Under the pieces are notes generated by a model. That model did not search any database, was not told the DNA's origin, and saw nothing but the letters and a program-made list of their open reading frames with translations. From assembly GCA_946478985.1 (NCBI GenBank), contig CAMLDZ010000022.1:1-35105 (forward strand): DNA of 35,105 nucleotides. The letters are read 5' to 3'. A program made the translations under genes and the position numbers. Positions within the stretch are counted from its first letter, which is position 1; the number at the start of each line of letters is the position of its first letter. The stretch is from an uncultured Solimonas sp. Its GTDB lineage: Bacteria > Pseudomonadota > Gammaproteobacteria > Nevskiales > Nevskiaceae. Shown here one piece after another: positions 19,796 to 27,700 of the stretch.

Positions 19796-20623
19796 ATGCG
19801 TGCCCAGCCTTCCAGCTCCCCGGTGTCCAGTCTCTTCGTCTCGCATGGTTCGCCGATGCGGGCGCTCGGCGGCCATCCGACCTCCGCGGCCTGGGCCGCC
19901 GTCGGCCGGCGGTTACCCAGGCCGCGCGCGGTGATCGTCGCCAGCGCGCACTGGCTGAGTCCACAGCCGGTGGTCGGTGCGGCGGCTGATCCGCAGCTGA
20001 TCTACGATTTCTTCGGCTTCCCGCCCGAACTCTACCGCCTGCGCTATCCGGCGCGCGGCGAGCCTGCGCTCGCCCGGCAGGTGGCGGCGCGGCTGCAGGC
20101 GGGCGGTTTTGCGGCGACGATCGATCCGGACCGCGGCCTCGACCATGGTGTCTGGGTGCCGATGCTGCATTTGTGGCCCGAGGCCGAGGTGCCGGTGGTG
20201 CCGCTGGCGGTGCAAGCGCAGCGGGATCCGCGCCATCACTTCGAGCTGGGTCGCTGCCTGCGTGGACTCGACGAGGACGGCGTGCTGGTGATCGGCTCCG
20301 GTAGCCTGACGCACAACCTCCACGACGCCAGACTCGGCGACGACGACGCCGCGAGCGCGCCGGCCTACGTCGCCGGCTTCCGCGACTGGATCGCGGCTGC
20401 GCTGGCCAGCGGCGACACCGCAGCGCTTTTCGACTATCGCCAGCGCAGCCGCGACGGCGTGCGCGCGCACCCGACCGACGAACACCTGCTGCCGCTCTAC
20501 GTCGCCCTGGGCGCCGCCGGCGAGGCGCCCTACAGTGAACGCCTATACACGGCGATCACCGACGGCGCGCTGGCGATGGATCTTTACGCCTTCAGTCCGG
20601 CGGCGCAGGCCCGGGCCGCCTGA
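19796..20623 (+). CDS. DODA-type extradiol ring-opening dioxygenase (YgiD-like)
   Basis: The 275-residue protein belongs to the 4,5-DOPA-dioxygenase (class III extradiol) family, which cleaves catechol rings using a bound metal. Conserved signatures are the N-terminal LFVSHGSP (His17), VIVASAHW (His52), LDHGVWVPML (His117), SGSLTHNL (His173) and AHPTDEH (His225, His230), which supply the metal and catalytic His residues. Bacterial members such as YgiD bind zinc and act on L-DOPA in vitro; the physiological substrate is unknown. It is divergent from infC and is followed after 35 bp by an OsmC gene on the same strand. Confidence 0.9.
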   Translation: MRAQPSSSPVSSLFVSHGSPMRALGGHPTSAAWAAVGRRLPRPRAVIVASAHWLSPQPVVGAAADPQLIYDFFGFPPELYRLRYPARGEPALARQVAARLQAGGFAATIDPDRGLDHGVWVPMLHLWPEAEVPVVPLAVQAQRDPRHHFELGRCLRGLDEDGVLVIGSGSLTHNLHDARLGDDDAASAPAYVAGFRDWIAAALASGDTAALFDYRQRSRDGVRAHPTDEHLLPLYVALGAAGEAPYSERLYTAITDGALAMDLYAFSPAAQARAA

Positions 20624-20658
20624 GCCACGGTCCTTCCGACCCCGACACGAGGATAAAA

Positions 20659-21132
20659 ATGCAGACGGTCGCACTACCGGAATCCCTTCCGCATGCCGAG
20701 GTCCAGGTCAACGAACCGGGGCGGGGACCGCATATCCGCCACCTGCGTATGGGGGCGCACTTCGCGCTGGCCGACGAGCCGCGCGAGGCCGGCGGCCAGG
20801 ACGCCGGACCCTCGCCGTACGAGTACCTGCTGGCGGCGCTGGGCACCTGCACGAGCATGACCGTGCGCATGTACGCCGACATGAAGAAGCTGCCGCTGCA
20901 GCGCGTCACCGTGCTGCTCAGGCACCGCAAGCTGCACGCCACCGACTCGGTGGAGACGGCGGGGACTGCCGGCAAGGCGGTGAAGATCGATCAGATCGAG
21001 CGCTACATCACGCTCGAAGGGCCGCTCAGCGACGAGCAGCGCCAGCGCCTGCTCGACATCGCCAATCGCTGTCCTGTGCACCAGACGCTGAGTTCCGACA
21101 TCCGCATCGACACCGCACTGGTCAGCGACTGA
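20659..21132 (+). CDS. OsmC family peroxiredoxin-like protein
   Basis: OsmC/Ohr proteins reduce organic hydroperoxides with a Cys pair. The 157-residue protein has both: Cys64 in AALGTCTSMTVRMYADMKK and Cys138 in IANRCPVHQTLSS. SPYEYLLAALG before the first Cys is a family hallmark. It is closer to general OsmC-family proteins than to Ohr. A ribosome site (GAGGAT) precedes the ATG. It probably shares a transcript with the upstream dioxygenase. The exact peroxide substrate is unknown. Confidence 0.92.
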   Translation: MQTVALPESLPHAEVQVNEPGRGPHIRHLRMGAHFALADEPREAGGQDAGPSPYEYLLAALGTCTSMTVRMYADMKKLPLQRVTVLLRHRKLHATDSVETAGTAGKAVKIDQIERYITLEGPLSDEQRQRLLDIANRCPVHQTLSSDIRIDTALVSD

Positions 21133-21214
21133 GCGACGCGCGGGCGCCGCCGCCTTCATCGTCGAGACAGGCACGGCTTTCTACGGTGGCGGCTGCATTT
21201 CGCGGAGCCGTCCC

Positions 21215-22282
21215 ATGCAAGCTCAAGATAAACGTCGCTGGCTATGGGCCGTGGCCGCCGTGATCGGCGCCGCCGTCGTCGTGCGCGCGGTGCTGCCCTT
21301 GTGGGTCGCGCGCGAGCTGAACCGGCGGCTCGACACCATCGGCCAGTATCACGGCCAGCTCGACAGCGTCGATCTGCAGCTCTGGCGTGGCGCCTACACG
21401 ATTCATGCGCTGAACATCGTCAAGCGCGGCGGCGACGTGCCGGTGCCGCTGCTCGACGCGCCGCGCATCGACCTGTCGGTGGACTGGCGCAGCCTGCTGC
21501 ACGGCCGGGTCGTCGCCGAGGTCGACTTCTGGCGCGCCGAACTGAATCTGGTCGATGGCCGGAGTGACAGCGACACGCAGAGCGGCCGCGGCGTCGACTG
21601 GCGAGACCAGCTCGAAGCCCTGCTGCCGATGCAGCTCGACGAGCTGCGCATCCACGACGGCACTTTGCACTTCCGCAACTTCAAGTCGAATCCGCCGGTG
21701 GATTTGACCGCCAGCGCGGTCGACGCCACCGTCAGCAATCTGAGCAATGTCCGCGACGCGCAGGGGCAGCGCGTCGCCACGCTCGATGCCAGCGCACAGG
21801 TGCTCGGCCAGGCGCCGCTGGAGGCACACGCGCGCTTCGACCCGCTGGGGTCGTTTGAAGACTTCTCGTTCGAGCTGCGCGTGCTGGATATCGAGCTGAC
21901 GCGCGCCAACAGTTTTCTGCAGGCCTATGCCCAGATCGATGCCGCGTCCGGCCATGGCGATTTCGTGATGGAGCTGGAAGCCACCGAGGGCAAGCTCAGC
22001 GGCTACGCCAAACCGCTGCTGCAGGACGTCGAGATCTTCAACTGGAAGCAGGACATCGAGCAGCAGGGCGACAATCCGCTGCGGGCCCTCTGGGAGGCGG
22101 TGGCCGGCGGCGTCGAGACCTTACTGAAGAATCAGCGCGAGGATCAGTTTGCGACGCGTGTGCCGATCAGCGGGCGCATCGACCGGCCCCAAACCGGCAC
22201 CTGGGATGCGATCGTCGCGGTACTGCGCAACGCCTTCGTCGAAGCCTTCAAGCCTCAGTTCGAGCAGCTGCCGGACCGCTAA
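21215..22282 (+). CDS. DUF748 domain protein, membrane-anchored
   Basis: The 355-residue protein has one N-terminal transmembrane segment (residues about 9-30) and a large periplasmic part of the DUF748/AsmA-like beta type. Typical features are LDSVDLQLWRGAYTIHALNI, RIDLSVDWRSLLHGRVVAEV and FWRAELNLVDG. AsmA-like and DUF748 proteins are thought to act in envelope or phospholipid transport; the precise role is not known. Standard DUF748 proteins are often much longer, so this is a short version. GGAG lies seven bases before the ATG. Confidence 0.78.
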   Translation: MQAQDKRRWLWAVAAVIGAAVVVRAVLPLWVARELNRRLDTIGQYHGQLDSVDLQLWRGAYTIHALNIVKRGGDVPVPLLDAPRIDLSVDWRSLLHGRVVAEVDFWRAELNLVDGRSDSDTQSGRGVDWRDQLEALLPMQLDELRIHDGTLHFRNFKSNPPVDLTASAVDATVSNLSNVRDAQGQRVATLDASAQVLGQAPLEAHARFDPLGSFEDFSFELRVLDIELTRANSFLQAYAQIDAASGHGDFVMELEATEGKLSGYAKPLLQDVEIFNWKQDIEQQGDNPLRALWEAVAGGVETLLKNQREDQFATRVPISGRIDRPQTGTWDAIVAVLRNAFVEAFKPQFEQLPDR

Positions 22283-22346
22283 GCGCCGCAGAGGGCGGAA
22301 CCCCACGGCGGCACCGCTATCATCACGTCCATAACGACGAACGGGG

Positions 22347-24137
22347 ATGGGGATGCGGCGCTTCTTTCTGTTGCTGTTGCTGTGCGCCTGGGGGCCGCTG
22401 GCGCAGGCCGCCGACGCCGACGCGGCCTTTCGTGCACGCTTCGGCGAAGATTTTCTTGATCGCTACTGGCAGCTGCATCCGGACGCGGCGATCGCGGTGG
22501 GCTATTACCGCTACGCAGACCGGCTGCCGGCGCCCAACGCGCCGCAGCGGCAGGCGCTGGCGAGCTTCCTGAATCAGCAGATCGCTGCGCTCGGACAGCT
22601 TCCGGTTGCCGAGCTCGGCCCGGCGGCGCGCACCGACTACGAGCTGCTGCTCAATCAGTTGCGTTACGAAAAATGGTTGCTGGAATCGCTGCGCGACTGG
22701 CAGTGGCAGCCGTCGCTGTATAACGTCGCCGACTCGTTCGCGCTGTTGCTGGGCACCGAATACGCATCGCTGGAAACGCGCCTGCGCACGGTTTCGCAGC
22801 GGCTGACGCAGGTACCGGCCTATTACGCGGCGGCGGCCCGCGCGCTGCGGCATCCGACGCAGGTGCATACGCAGCTGGCGATCCAGCAGAACGAGGGCGC
22901 GCTGGCGGTGTTCGGCGACGCCCTACAGCAGCAGCTGGCCGCGTCGTCGCTGCCGCAGCCGGAGAAGGACCGCTTCCTGCGCCGTCTGCACCAGGCGCGT
23001 GCGGCCATCGAAGGCTATGTCGCCGCGCTGAAGAAGCTCGACGCCAAGGAGACGGCGTATCGCAGCCATCGCGATTTCCGTCTCGGCCAGCCGCTCTACG
23101 ATGAAGCCGCCGGCTTCCTGCTGCAGACCGGCGACACGCCGGAGGCGCTCTATCAGCGCGCCCAACGCGAGAAGGCCGTGCTGCACCAGCGCATGGGCGA
23201 ACTGGCCGACCGGCTGTGGCCGACCTACTTCGATACGCCAGCGCCCGCCGACCGGCTGGCGAAGATCGCGCGGCTGATCGCCAAGCTGTCGGAGCAGCAT
23301 GCGAGGCCGGCCGAGTTCTATCCGCAGATCGAGGCTCTGATTCCACGGCTGGAGGCCTGGGTCGACGAGCACCAGCTGCTGGCGCAGGACCCGAGCCGGC
23401 CGCTGGCGGTCCGTCAGACGCCGCCGCACCAGCGCGGCTATGCGATGGCGCTGCTCGCCGCCCCGGGCCCGTACGACCCCACGGCCCGCACCTATTTCAA
23501 CGTCACGCCGCTGGACGATTTCGCGCCGGCCGAGGCCGACAGCTTCCTGCGCGAATACAACCGCTGGCTGATGCAGGTGCTGGCGATCCACGAGGCGGTG
23601 CCGGGCCATTACCTGCAGCTGATCTACGCCAACAAGTCGCCAAGCCGGATCAAGGCGTTGTTCGGCAACAGCGCGATGGTCGAGGGCTGGGCGGTCTATG
23701 CCGAGCGGCTGATGATGGAGAGCGGCTGGGGCGGACGCGAGCCGGAGATGCAGCTGATGTACGGCAAATGGCTGCTGCGCATCGTCTGCAATACCTTGCT
23801 CGACGTCGGCGTGCACGTGCACGGCCTGCAAGAGACGGAGGCGCTGCGCCTGCTGCGCGACGAGGCCTTCCAGACCGACACCGAGGCGCGCGGCAAATGG
23901 CGGCGCGTGCAGCTGTCCAGCGTGCAGCTGAGCTACTACTTCGCCGGCTACACGGCGATTTACCAACTGCGGCAGCGGCAGAGGGCACGGCTCGGCGCTG
24001 CCTTCGACCTGCGCCGGTTCAACGAGCAGTTTCTCAGCTATGGCAACGCGCCGGTGTCGATGATCGCGCAGTTGATGGAGGCCGGAGCCGACGGTGCTGC
24101 GCCGACGGCAGCGGACCCGCCTGCGCGGCTGCCGTAG
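22347..24137 (+). CDS. DUF885 family secreted metallopeptidase-like protein
   Basis: The 596-residue protein has a signal peptide (MRRFFLLLLLCAWGPLAQA) and the DUF885 zinc-peptidase pattern. The zinc motif is His415-Glu416-Ala-Val-Pro-Gly-His421, and the third ligand is probably Glu446 in MVEGWAVYAERLMMESG. The N-terminal part is largely helical, as in the family, which is distantly related to M2/M3-type peptidases. Location is predicted to be periplasmic; the peptide substrate is unknown. ATGs at 22347 and 22353 are both possible, each preceded by GGGG; the second gives a more typical signal peptide. Confidence 0.88.
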   Translation: MGMRRFFLLLLLCAWGPLAQAADADAAFRARFGEDFLDRYWQLHPDAAIAVGYYRYADRLPAPNAPQRQALASFLNQQIAALGQLPVAELGPAARTDYELLLNQLRYEKWLLESLRDWQWQPSLYNVADSFALLLGTEYASLETRLRTVSQRLTQVPAYYAAAARALRHPTQVHTQLAIQQNEGALAVFGDALQQQLAASSLPQPEKDRFLRRLHQARAAIEGYVAALKKLDAKETAYRSHRDFRLGQPLYDEAAGFLLQTGDTPEALYQRAQREKAVLHQRMGELADRLWPTYFDTPAPADRLAKIARLIAKLSEQHARPAEFYPQIEALIPRLEAWVDEHQLLAQDPSRPLAVRQTPPHQRGYAMALLAAPGPYDPTARTYFNVTPLDDFAPAEADSFLREYNRWLMQVLAIHEAVPGHYLQLIYANKSPSRIKALFGNSAMVEGWAVYAERLMMESGWGGREPEMQLMYGKWLLRIVCNTLLDVGVHVHGLQETEALRLLRDEAFQTDTEARGKWRRVQLSSVQLSYYFAGYTAIYQLRQRQRARLGAAFDLRRFNEQFLSYGNAPVSMIAQLMEAGADGAAPTAADPPARLP

Positions 24138-24167
24138 CGGCCCGGCGCTGCGCCGAGGGGCTGCGGA

Positions 24168-24183
24168 TGGCACCAAAAATGCT
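24168..24183 (+). promoter_or_regulatory. Sigma-54 (RpoN) promoter of the ammonium transporter
   Basis: TGGCACCAAAAATGCT has GG (24169-24170) and GC (24181-24182) exactly ten bases apart and keeps TGGCAC and TGC of the -24/-12 consensus. Transcription would start near 24194, about 38 bases before the GTG start. Ammonium transporter genes are classically under NtrC and sigma-54 control, which fits. No clear NtrC site was found upstream, although GGCACCA partly resembles an NtrC half-site. Confidence 0.75.
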
Positions 24184-24231
24184 TATGCGGTTGTCAGCCG
24201 ATCAATGTCGATCGCGTAAGAGGATTCGTTC

Positions 24232-25557
24232 GTGGCCGTTACCCCGCATAGGATCGCAGCGCAGCTCGCCGCATCGCTGTTTGCCCTGTTGACGAGTCCG
24301 GCGGTGCTGGCCGCCGCGGCACGGCCCAGCCTGGTCGAGGCCAGCCAGATCAATGGCGGTGACACCGCCTGGCTGCTGACCTCGACTGCGCTGGTGCTGC
24401 TGATGACGATCCCGGGCCTGGCGCTGTTCTATGCCGGGATGGTGCGCAAGAAGAACGTGCTGGCCACCGTGCTGCAGAGCTTTTTCATCTGTGCGCTGGT
24501 GACCGTGTTGTGGGTGCTGATCGGCTACAGCCTCGCATTCACGCCCGGCAGCGCCTACGTCGGCGGCTTCGATCGCGCGGCGCTGCAGGGGCTGGCCTTC
24601 TTCAAGGACAGTGCCAGGCTCACCGTTTCGCACATCGCGCCGACCGTGCCGGAATCGGTGTTCGTGATGTTCCAGCTGACGTTCGCGATCATCACGCCGG
24701 CGCTGATCACCGGCGCCTTTGCGGAGCGCATGCGCTTCGGGGCGATGGTGCTGTTCATGGCTCTGTGGTCGGTGCTGGTCTATGCGCCGGTCGCGCACTG
24801 GGTCTGGGAGCCGACCGGCTGGCTGGCCAGCCTGGGCGCGCTGGACTTCGCCGGGGGGACCGTCGTCCATATCAACGCCGGCGTCGCCGGCCTGGTTTGC
24901 GCCTACATGCTCGGCCGCCGCGCCCACTACGGAGCCGAGCCGTTCATTCCCTTCAACTTGGCTTTCACCCTGAGCGGCGCAGCGCTGCTCTGGGTCGGCT
25001 GGTTCGGCTTCAATGCCGGCTCCGCCGTCGCCGCCGACGGCCGCGCCGGCATGGCGATGCTGGTGACCCAGATCGGCGCGGCGACTGCGGTGCTGAGCTG
25101 GACCACCACCGAATGGCTGCTGCGCGGCCGCGTCTCGCTGCTGGGCGCCTGCTCGGGCGCGGTGGCGGGGCTGGTCGCGATCACGCCGGCATCGGGTTTC
25201 GTCAATGTCGGCGGGGCGCTGGCGATCGGTGCGGCGGCCGGCGTGGCCTGCTACTGGGGTGCGACGGGCTTGAAGAAGCTGCTGCGCGCCGATGACTCGC
25301 TCGATGTCTTCGGCATTCACGGTATCGGCGGCATCGTCGGCGCGCTGATGACCGGCGTGTTCGCCGATCAGGACATCAGCGGAACCACCGGCAATCTGCT
25401 CACGCAGGCGATCAGCGTCGCTGCAACCCTGGTCTACAGCGGCGTGGCGTCGCTGCTGATTCTTGTCGTTCTCAAATACACGATCGGTTTGCGCGCCACC
25501 GCCGACGAAGAGCTGACGGGTCTGGACCTTTCCCTGCATGGGGAGGCGATTCCCTGA
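24232..25557 (+). CDS. Ammonium transporter (Amt/AmtB)
   Basis: Amt proteins are trimeric inner-membrane channels for ammonium. The 441-residue protein has an N-terminal signal-like segment and about 11 membrane helices. Hallmarks are TAWLLTSTALVLLMTIPGLA, ALITGAFAERMRFG, DFAGGTVVHINAG and FGIHGIGGIVGALMTG. The twin pore His residues are His213 and His363, with Asp205 in the conserved LDFAGG. The start is a GTG with AGAGG eight bases upstream. A sigma-54 promoter lies before it. The usual GlnK regulator gene is not adjacent. Confidence 0.96.
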   Translation: MAVTPHRIAAQLAASLFALLTSPAVLAAAARPSLVEASQINGGDTAWLLTSTALVLLMTIPGLALFYAGMVRKKNVLATVLQSFFICALVTVLWVLIGYSLAFTPGSAYVGGFDRAALQGLAFFKDSARLTVSHIAPTVPESVFVMFQLTFAIITPALITGAFAERMRFGAMVLFMALWSVLVYAPVAHWVWEPTGWLASLGALDFAGGTVVHINAGVAGLVCAYMLGRRAHYGAEPFIPFNLAFTLSGAALLWVGWFGFNAGSAVAADGRAGMAMLVTQIGAATAVLSWTTTEWLLRGRVSLLGACSGAVAGLVAITPASGFVNVGGALAIGAAAGVACYWGATGLKKLLRADDSLDVFGIHGIGGIVGALMTGVFADQDISGTTGNLLTQAISVAATLVYSGVASLLILVVLKYTIGLRATADEELTGLDLSLHGEAIP

Positions 25558-25582
25558 GTCGAAGCAGTAAGAGGCCTCATTC

Positions 25583-25876
25583 ATGACCGACAACGAACTG
25601 CTCAGTGTCGCCACCCGGCTGTATGTGCGCATGCGCGCCGGCGGCGGCCGCGTCATCGACGCGCTCTGGATGACCCAGAACGAGCTCTATGCGCGCGAGG
25701 TGCTACGCCTGGCGCTGATGAGCCCGGACGCCGAGGTCCAGCGTCTGGCGCAGCGCTTCGAGGAGATCATGTTCGGCGGCGGCGCCCGGCCAGCGGCCGC
25801 GGCCAGCGTGGCCGCCGCGCCTAGCGCGACGACGGCGGCGCCGGTCATCAATCGCTACGTCGGCGTGCTGCGCTAG
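25583..25876 (+). CDS. Small protein of unknown function downstream of amt
   Basis: I do not recognise this 97-residue protein. Residues 1-66 look like three helices (LLSVATRLYVRMRAGGGRV, NELYAREVLRLALMS, VQRLAQRFEEIMFG). An Ala/Pro-rich linker follows (about 69-87), and it ends with VINRYVGVLR. There is no signal peptide or membrane segment. It starts 25 bp after the ammonium transporter with an AAGAGG-like site, so it is likely co-transcribed. It is not GlnK: the T-loop and beta-alpha-beta pattern of PII proteins are absent. Its stop is only 11 bp from the convergent SelO gene. Confidence 0.7.
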   Translation: MTDNELLSVATRLYVRMRAGGGRVIDALWMTQNELYAREVLRLALMSPDAEVQRLAQRFEEIMFGGGARPAAAASVAAAPSATTAAPVINRYVGVLR

Positions 25877-25887
25877 GGCCGCGAGCC

Positions 25888-27387
25888 TCACGAGGAGCAG
25901 CTGACGCTGAGGTGCCGCGCTTCCGGCGGCGGCTCCGCCGCATAGGCTTCAAACGATGGCTGTTCGTCGAACGGCTTGCGCAGCACCTGCAGCAAGGTCT
26001 CGATCTCGGTGCTGTCGCCGGCTTCGGCCTGCTCGATCGCGCGCTGCGCCAGGTGATTGCGCAGCACGTACTTGGGATTGACCGCGTTCATCCGTGCCGC
26101 CCGCGCCGCGTCGTCGCTGTTCTCGGCGCGCAGGCGTGCACGGTAGTCCGGCAGCCACCGCGCGAAGCCTTGCGTGTCGTGAATCTCGTCGGCGAGGCGG
26201 CCGGCGGTGGCGTCGTCGGCACTGCCCACCTGTGACAGCGCGCGCAAGCTGCGCGTGAAATCGGTGCGGCCCTGATGCAGCAGGCTCAGGAAGCGGTTGA
26301 TCAGCGCCGGGTCGTCGTCGCGGTGCTCGCGCAGGCCGAACTTGTCGTGCCAGATCGCCGTCATCGCCTCGCGATAGATGAGCGGGTAGCGCTCCAGCAG
26401 CTCCTGCGCGATCTCCACTGCGCGCTCCGCTTTGTCGGCCAGCAGCGGCAGCGTCGCCTGCAACAGCCGTGAGCAGTTCCAGTAGCCGATGTCGGGCTGG
26501 CGATCGTAGGCGTAGCGACCGGATTCGTCGCTGTGGTTGCAGATGTGGCCGGCGTCGAAGCCGTCGAGAAAGCCATAGGGGCCGAAGTCGATCGTCAGGC
26601 CGAGGATCGACATGTTGTCGGTGTTCATCACGCCGTGGCAGAAGCCGACGCCCTGCCACTGTGCGATCAGCCGCGCGGTACGCGCGACGATCTCGCCCAG
26701 CCAGCGTTCGTAACGGTCCGCTGCGCCGCGCAGCGCGGGAAAATGCTCGTCGATGACGTGATCGGCGAGCGGCGCGAGAAACTGGTGCTGGCCGCGGTAA
26801 TAGAAGACTTCGAAATGGCCGAAGCGGATATGCGTCGGCGCGACCCGGCAGATCACCGCGGCGCGTTCCTGCGTTTCCCGCCGCACCGGCGTGTCGCCGC
26901 TGACCAGGCTCAGGGCGCGGGTGGTGGCGATCCCCAGATGGTGCAGTGCCTCGCCGGCCAGGTATTCGCGGACGCTGGAGCGGATCACCGCGCGGCCGTC
27001 GGCGAAGCGCGAGAACGGCGTGCGGCCGGCACCCTTGAGCTGCAGATCCCAGCTGCGGTCGGCGGGGTCGCGCAGCTGGCCGAGCAGGATCGCGCGGCCG
27101 TCGCCCAGCTGCGGCACGAAGACCCCGAACTGGTGTCCTGCGTACAACGTGGCCACGGGCCTGCCGCCGGCCAGTGGCCGGTTGCCGCACAGCACTTCGA
27201 CGGCGGCCTGGCTGCGCAGCTGCGCGCTGTCCAGCCCCAGCTCGCCGGCCAGCTCGGTGTTGAGGTGCAGCAAGCGCGGCGCTGCCAGCGGCTCCGGCTG
27301 CACGGCGTGCGCATAGGGCTCGCCGAGCGCGGCGAGGCGGTTGTCGAGCGGCAGCGCGAACAAGGAAAAAGAAGAAGACTTCGACAC
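25888..27387 (-). CDS. selO: SelO (YdiU) protein adenylyltransferase
   Basis: SelO is a pseudokinase-fold enzyme that transfers AMP from ATP to Ser, Thr or Tyr of target proteins and is linked to redox stress. The 499-residue protein has YAGHQFGVFVPQLGDGRA, the ATP-binding QLKGAGRTPFSR (Lys118) with Glu141, the catalytic HGVMNTDNM (His251-Met259) and DFGPYGF (Asp267). The C-terminus is Cys-Ser-Ser; the Cys takes the place of the selenocysteine of eukaryotic SelO. The start is a GTG at 27387 with a weak ribosome site. It is divergent from the PLDc_N gene across a 94-bp spacer. Confidence 0.95.
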   Translation of the reverse strand: MSKSSSFSLFALPLDNRLAALGEPYAHAVQPEPLAAPRLLHLNTELAGELGLDSAQLRSQAAVEVLCGNRPLAGGRPVATLYAGHQFGVFVPQLGDGRAILLGQLRDPADRSWDLQLKGAGRTPFSRFADGRAVIRSSVREYLAGEALHHLGIATTRALSLVSGDTPVRRETQERAAVICRVAPTHIRFGHFEVFYYRGQHQFLAPLADHVIDEHFPALRGAADRYERWLGEIVARTARLIAQWQGVGFCHGVMNTDNMSILGLTIDFGPYGFLDGFDAGHICNHSDESGRYAYDRQPDIGYWNCSRLLQATLPLLADKAERAVEIAQELLERYPLIYREAMTAIWHDKFGLREHRDDDPALINRFLSLLHQGRTDFTRSLRALSQVGSADDATAGRLADEIHDTQGFARWLPDYRARLRAENSDDAARAARMNAVNPKYVLRNHLAQRAIEQAEAGDSTEIETLLQVLRKPFDEQPSFEAYAAEPPPEARHLSVSCSS

Positions 27388-27436
27388 GATACGTTCAGCC
27401 GGAAAACCTCACTCTACCCAATATGGGCGCTGTCCC

Positions 27437-27459
27437 GCCGGTCTGATATACAGACCGGC
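27437..27459. promoter_or_regulatory. Perfect 9-bp dyad between selO and PLDc_N gene
   Basis: GCCGGTCTG (27437-27445) and CAGACCGGC (27451-27459) are perfect inverted repeats around ATATA. The dyad lies in the divergent promoter region, ending 22 bases before the ATG of the PLDc_N gene. The AT-rich centre in a GC-rich context fits an operator over a -10 region, or a 5' UTR hairpin. No U-tract follows. Confidence 0.6.
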
Positions 27460-27481
27460 AGCGTCTGCCAAGGAGAGCACA

Positions 27482-27664
27482 ATGAAAATCGAGTACGGCG
27501 GCTTGTGGGGATTGCTGGTTCTGATCGCCGACATCTGGGCGATTGTCAGCGTTGTGCAAAGCAGCGCCAGCACCGGCCGCAAGGTGCTGTGGATTCTGCT
27601 GATCCTTTTCCTGCCGGTGCTGGGCTTCATCATCTGGCTGCTGGCGGGGCCGCGCGGCCGCTAG
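27482..27664 (+). CDS. PLDc_N-type small membrane protein
   Basis: The 60-residue protein has two membrane helices (about 8-27 and 34-55) and the pattern of the phospholipase-D nuclease N-terminal (PLDc_N) family: a first helix ending before a short charged turn (STGRKVLW), then ILLILFLPVLGFIIWLLAGP. Such stand-alone proteins lack any catalytic domain; their role is unknown. AGGAGA precedes the ATG. A 23-bp dyad lies just upstream. It may be transcribed with the downstream LolA-like and RND genes, 36 bp away, but a small hairpin separates them. Confidence 0.8.
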   Translation: MKIEYGGLWGLLVLIADIWAIVSVVQSSASTGRKVLWILLILFLPVLGFIIWLLAGPRGR

Positions 27665-27665
27665 A

Positions 27666-27682
27666 ACCGGCCGCAGGCCGGT
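27666..27682 (+). terminator. Short hairpin after the PLDc_N gene, weak terminator
   Basis: ACCGGCC (27666-27672) and GGCCGGT (27676-27682) form a 7-bp stem with a 3-base loop right after the PLDc_N stop codon. No U-tract follows, so it may only reduce read-through into the LolA-like gene or stabilise an mRNA end. Confidence 0.35.
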
Positions 27683-27700
27683 CAAGCACGGGGAGGGGAC

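Noticed and set aside
24202..25656. Minus-strand open frame (484 codons) opposite the ammonium transporter
   Set aside because: Shadow of the transporter; no start context and no protein motif.
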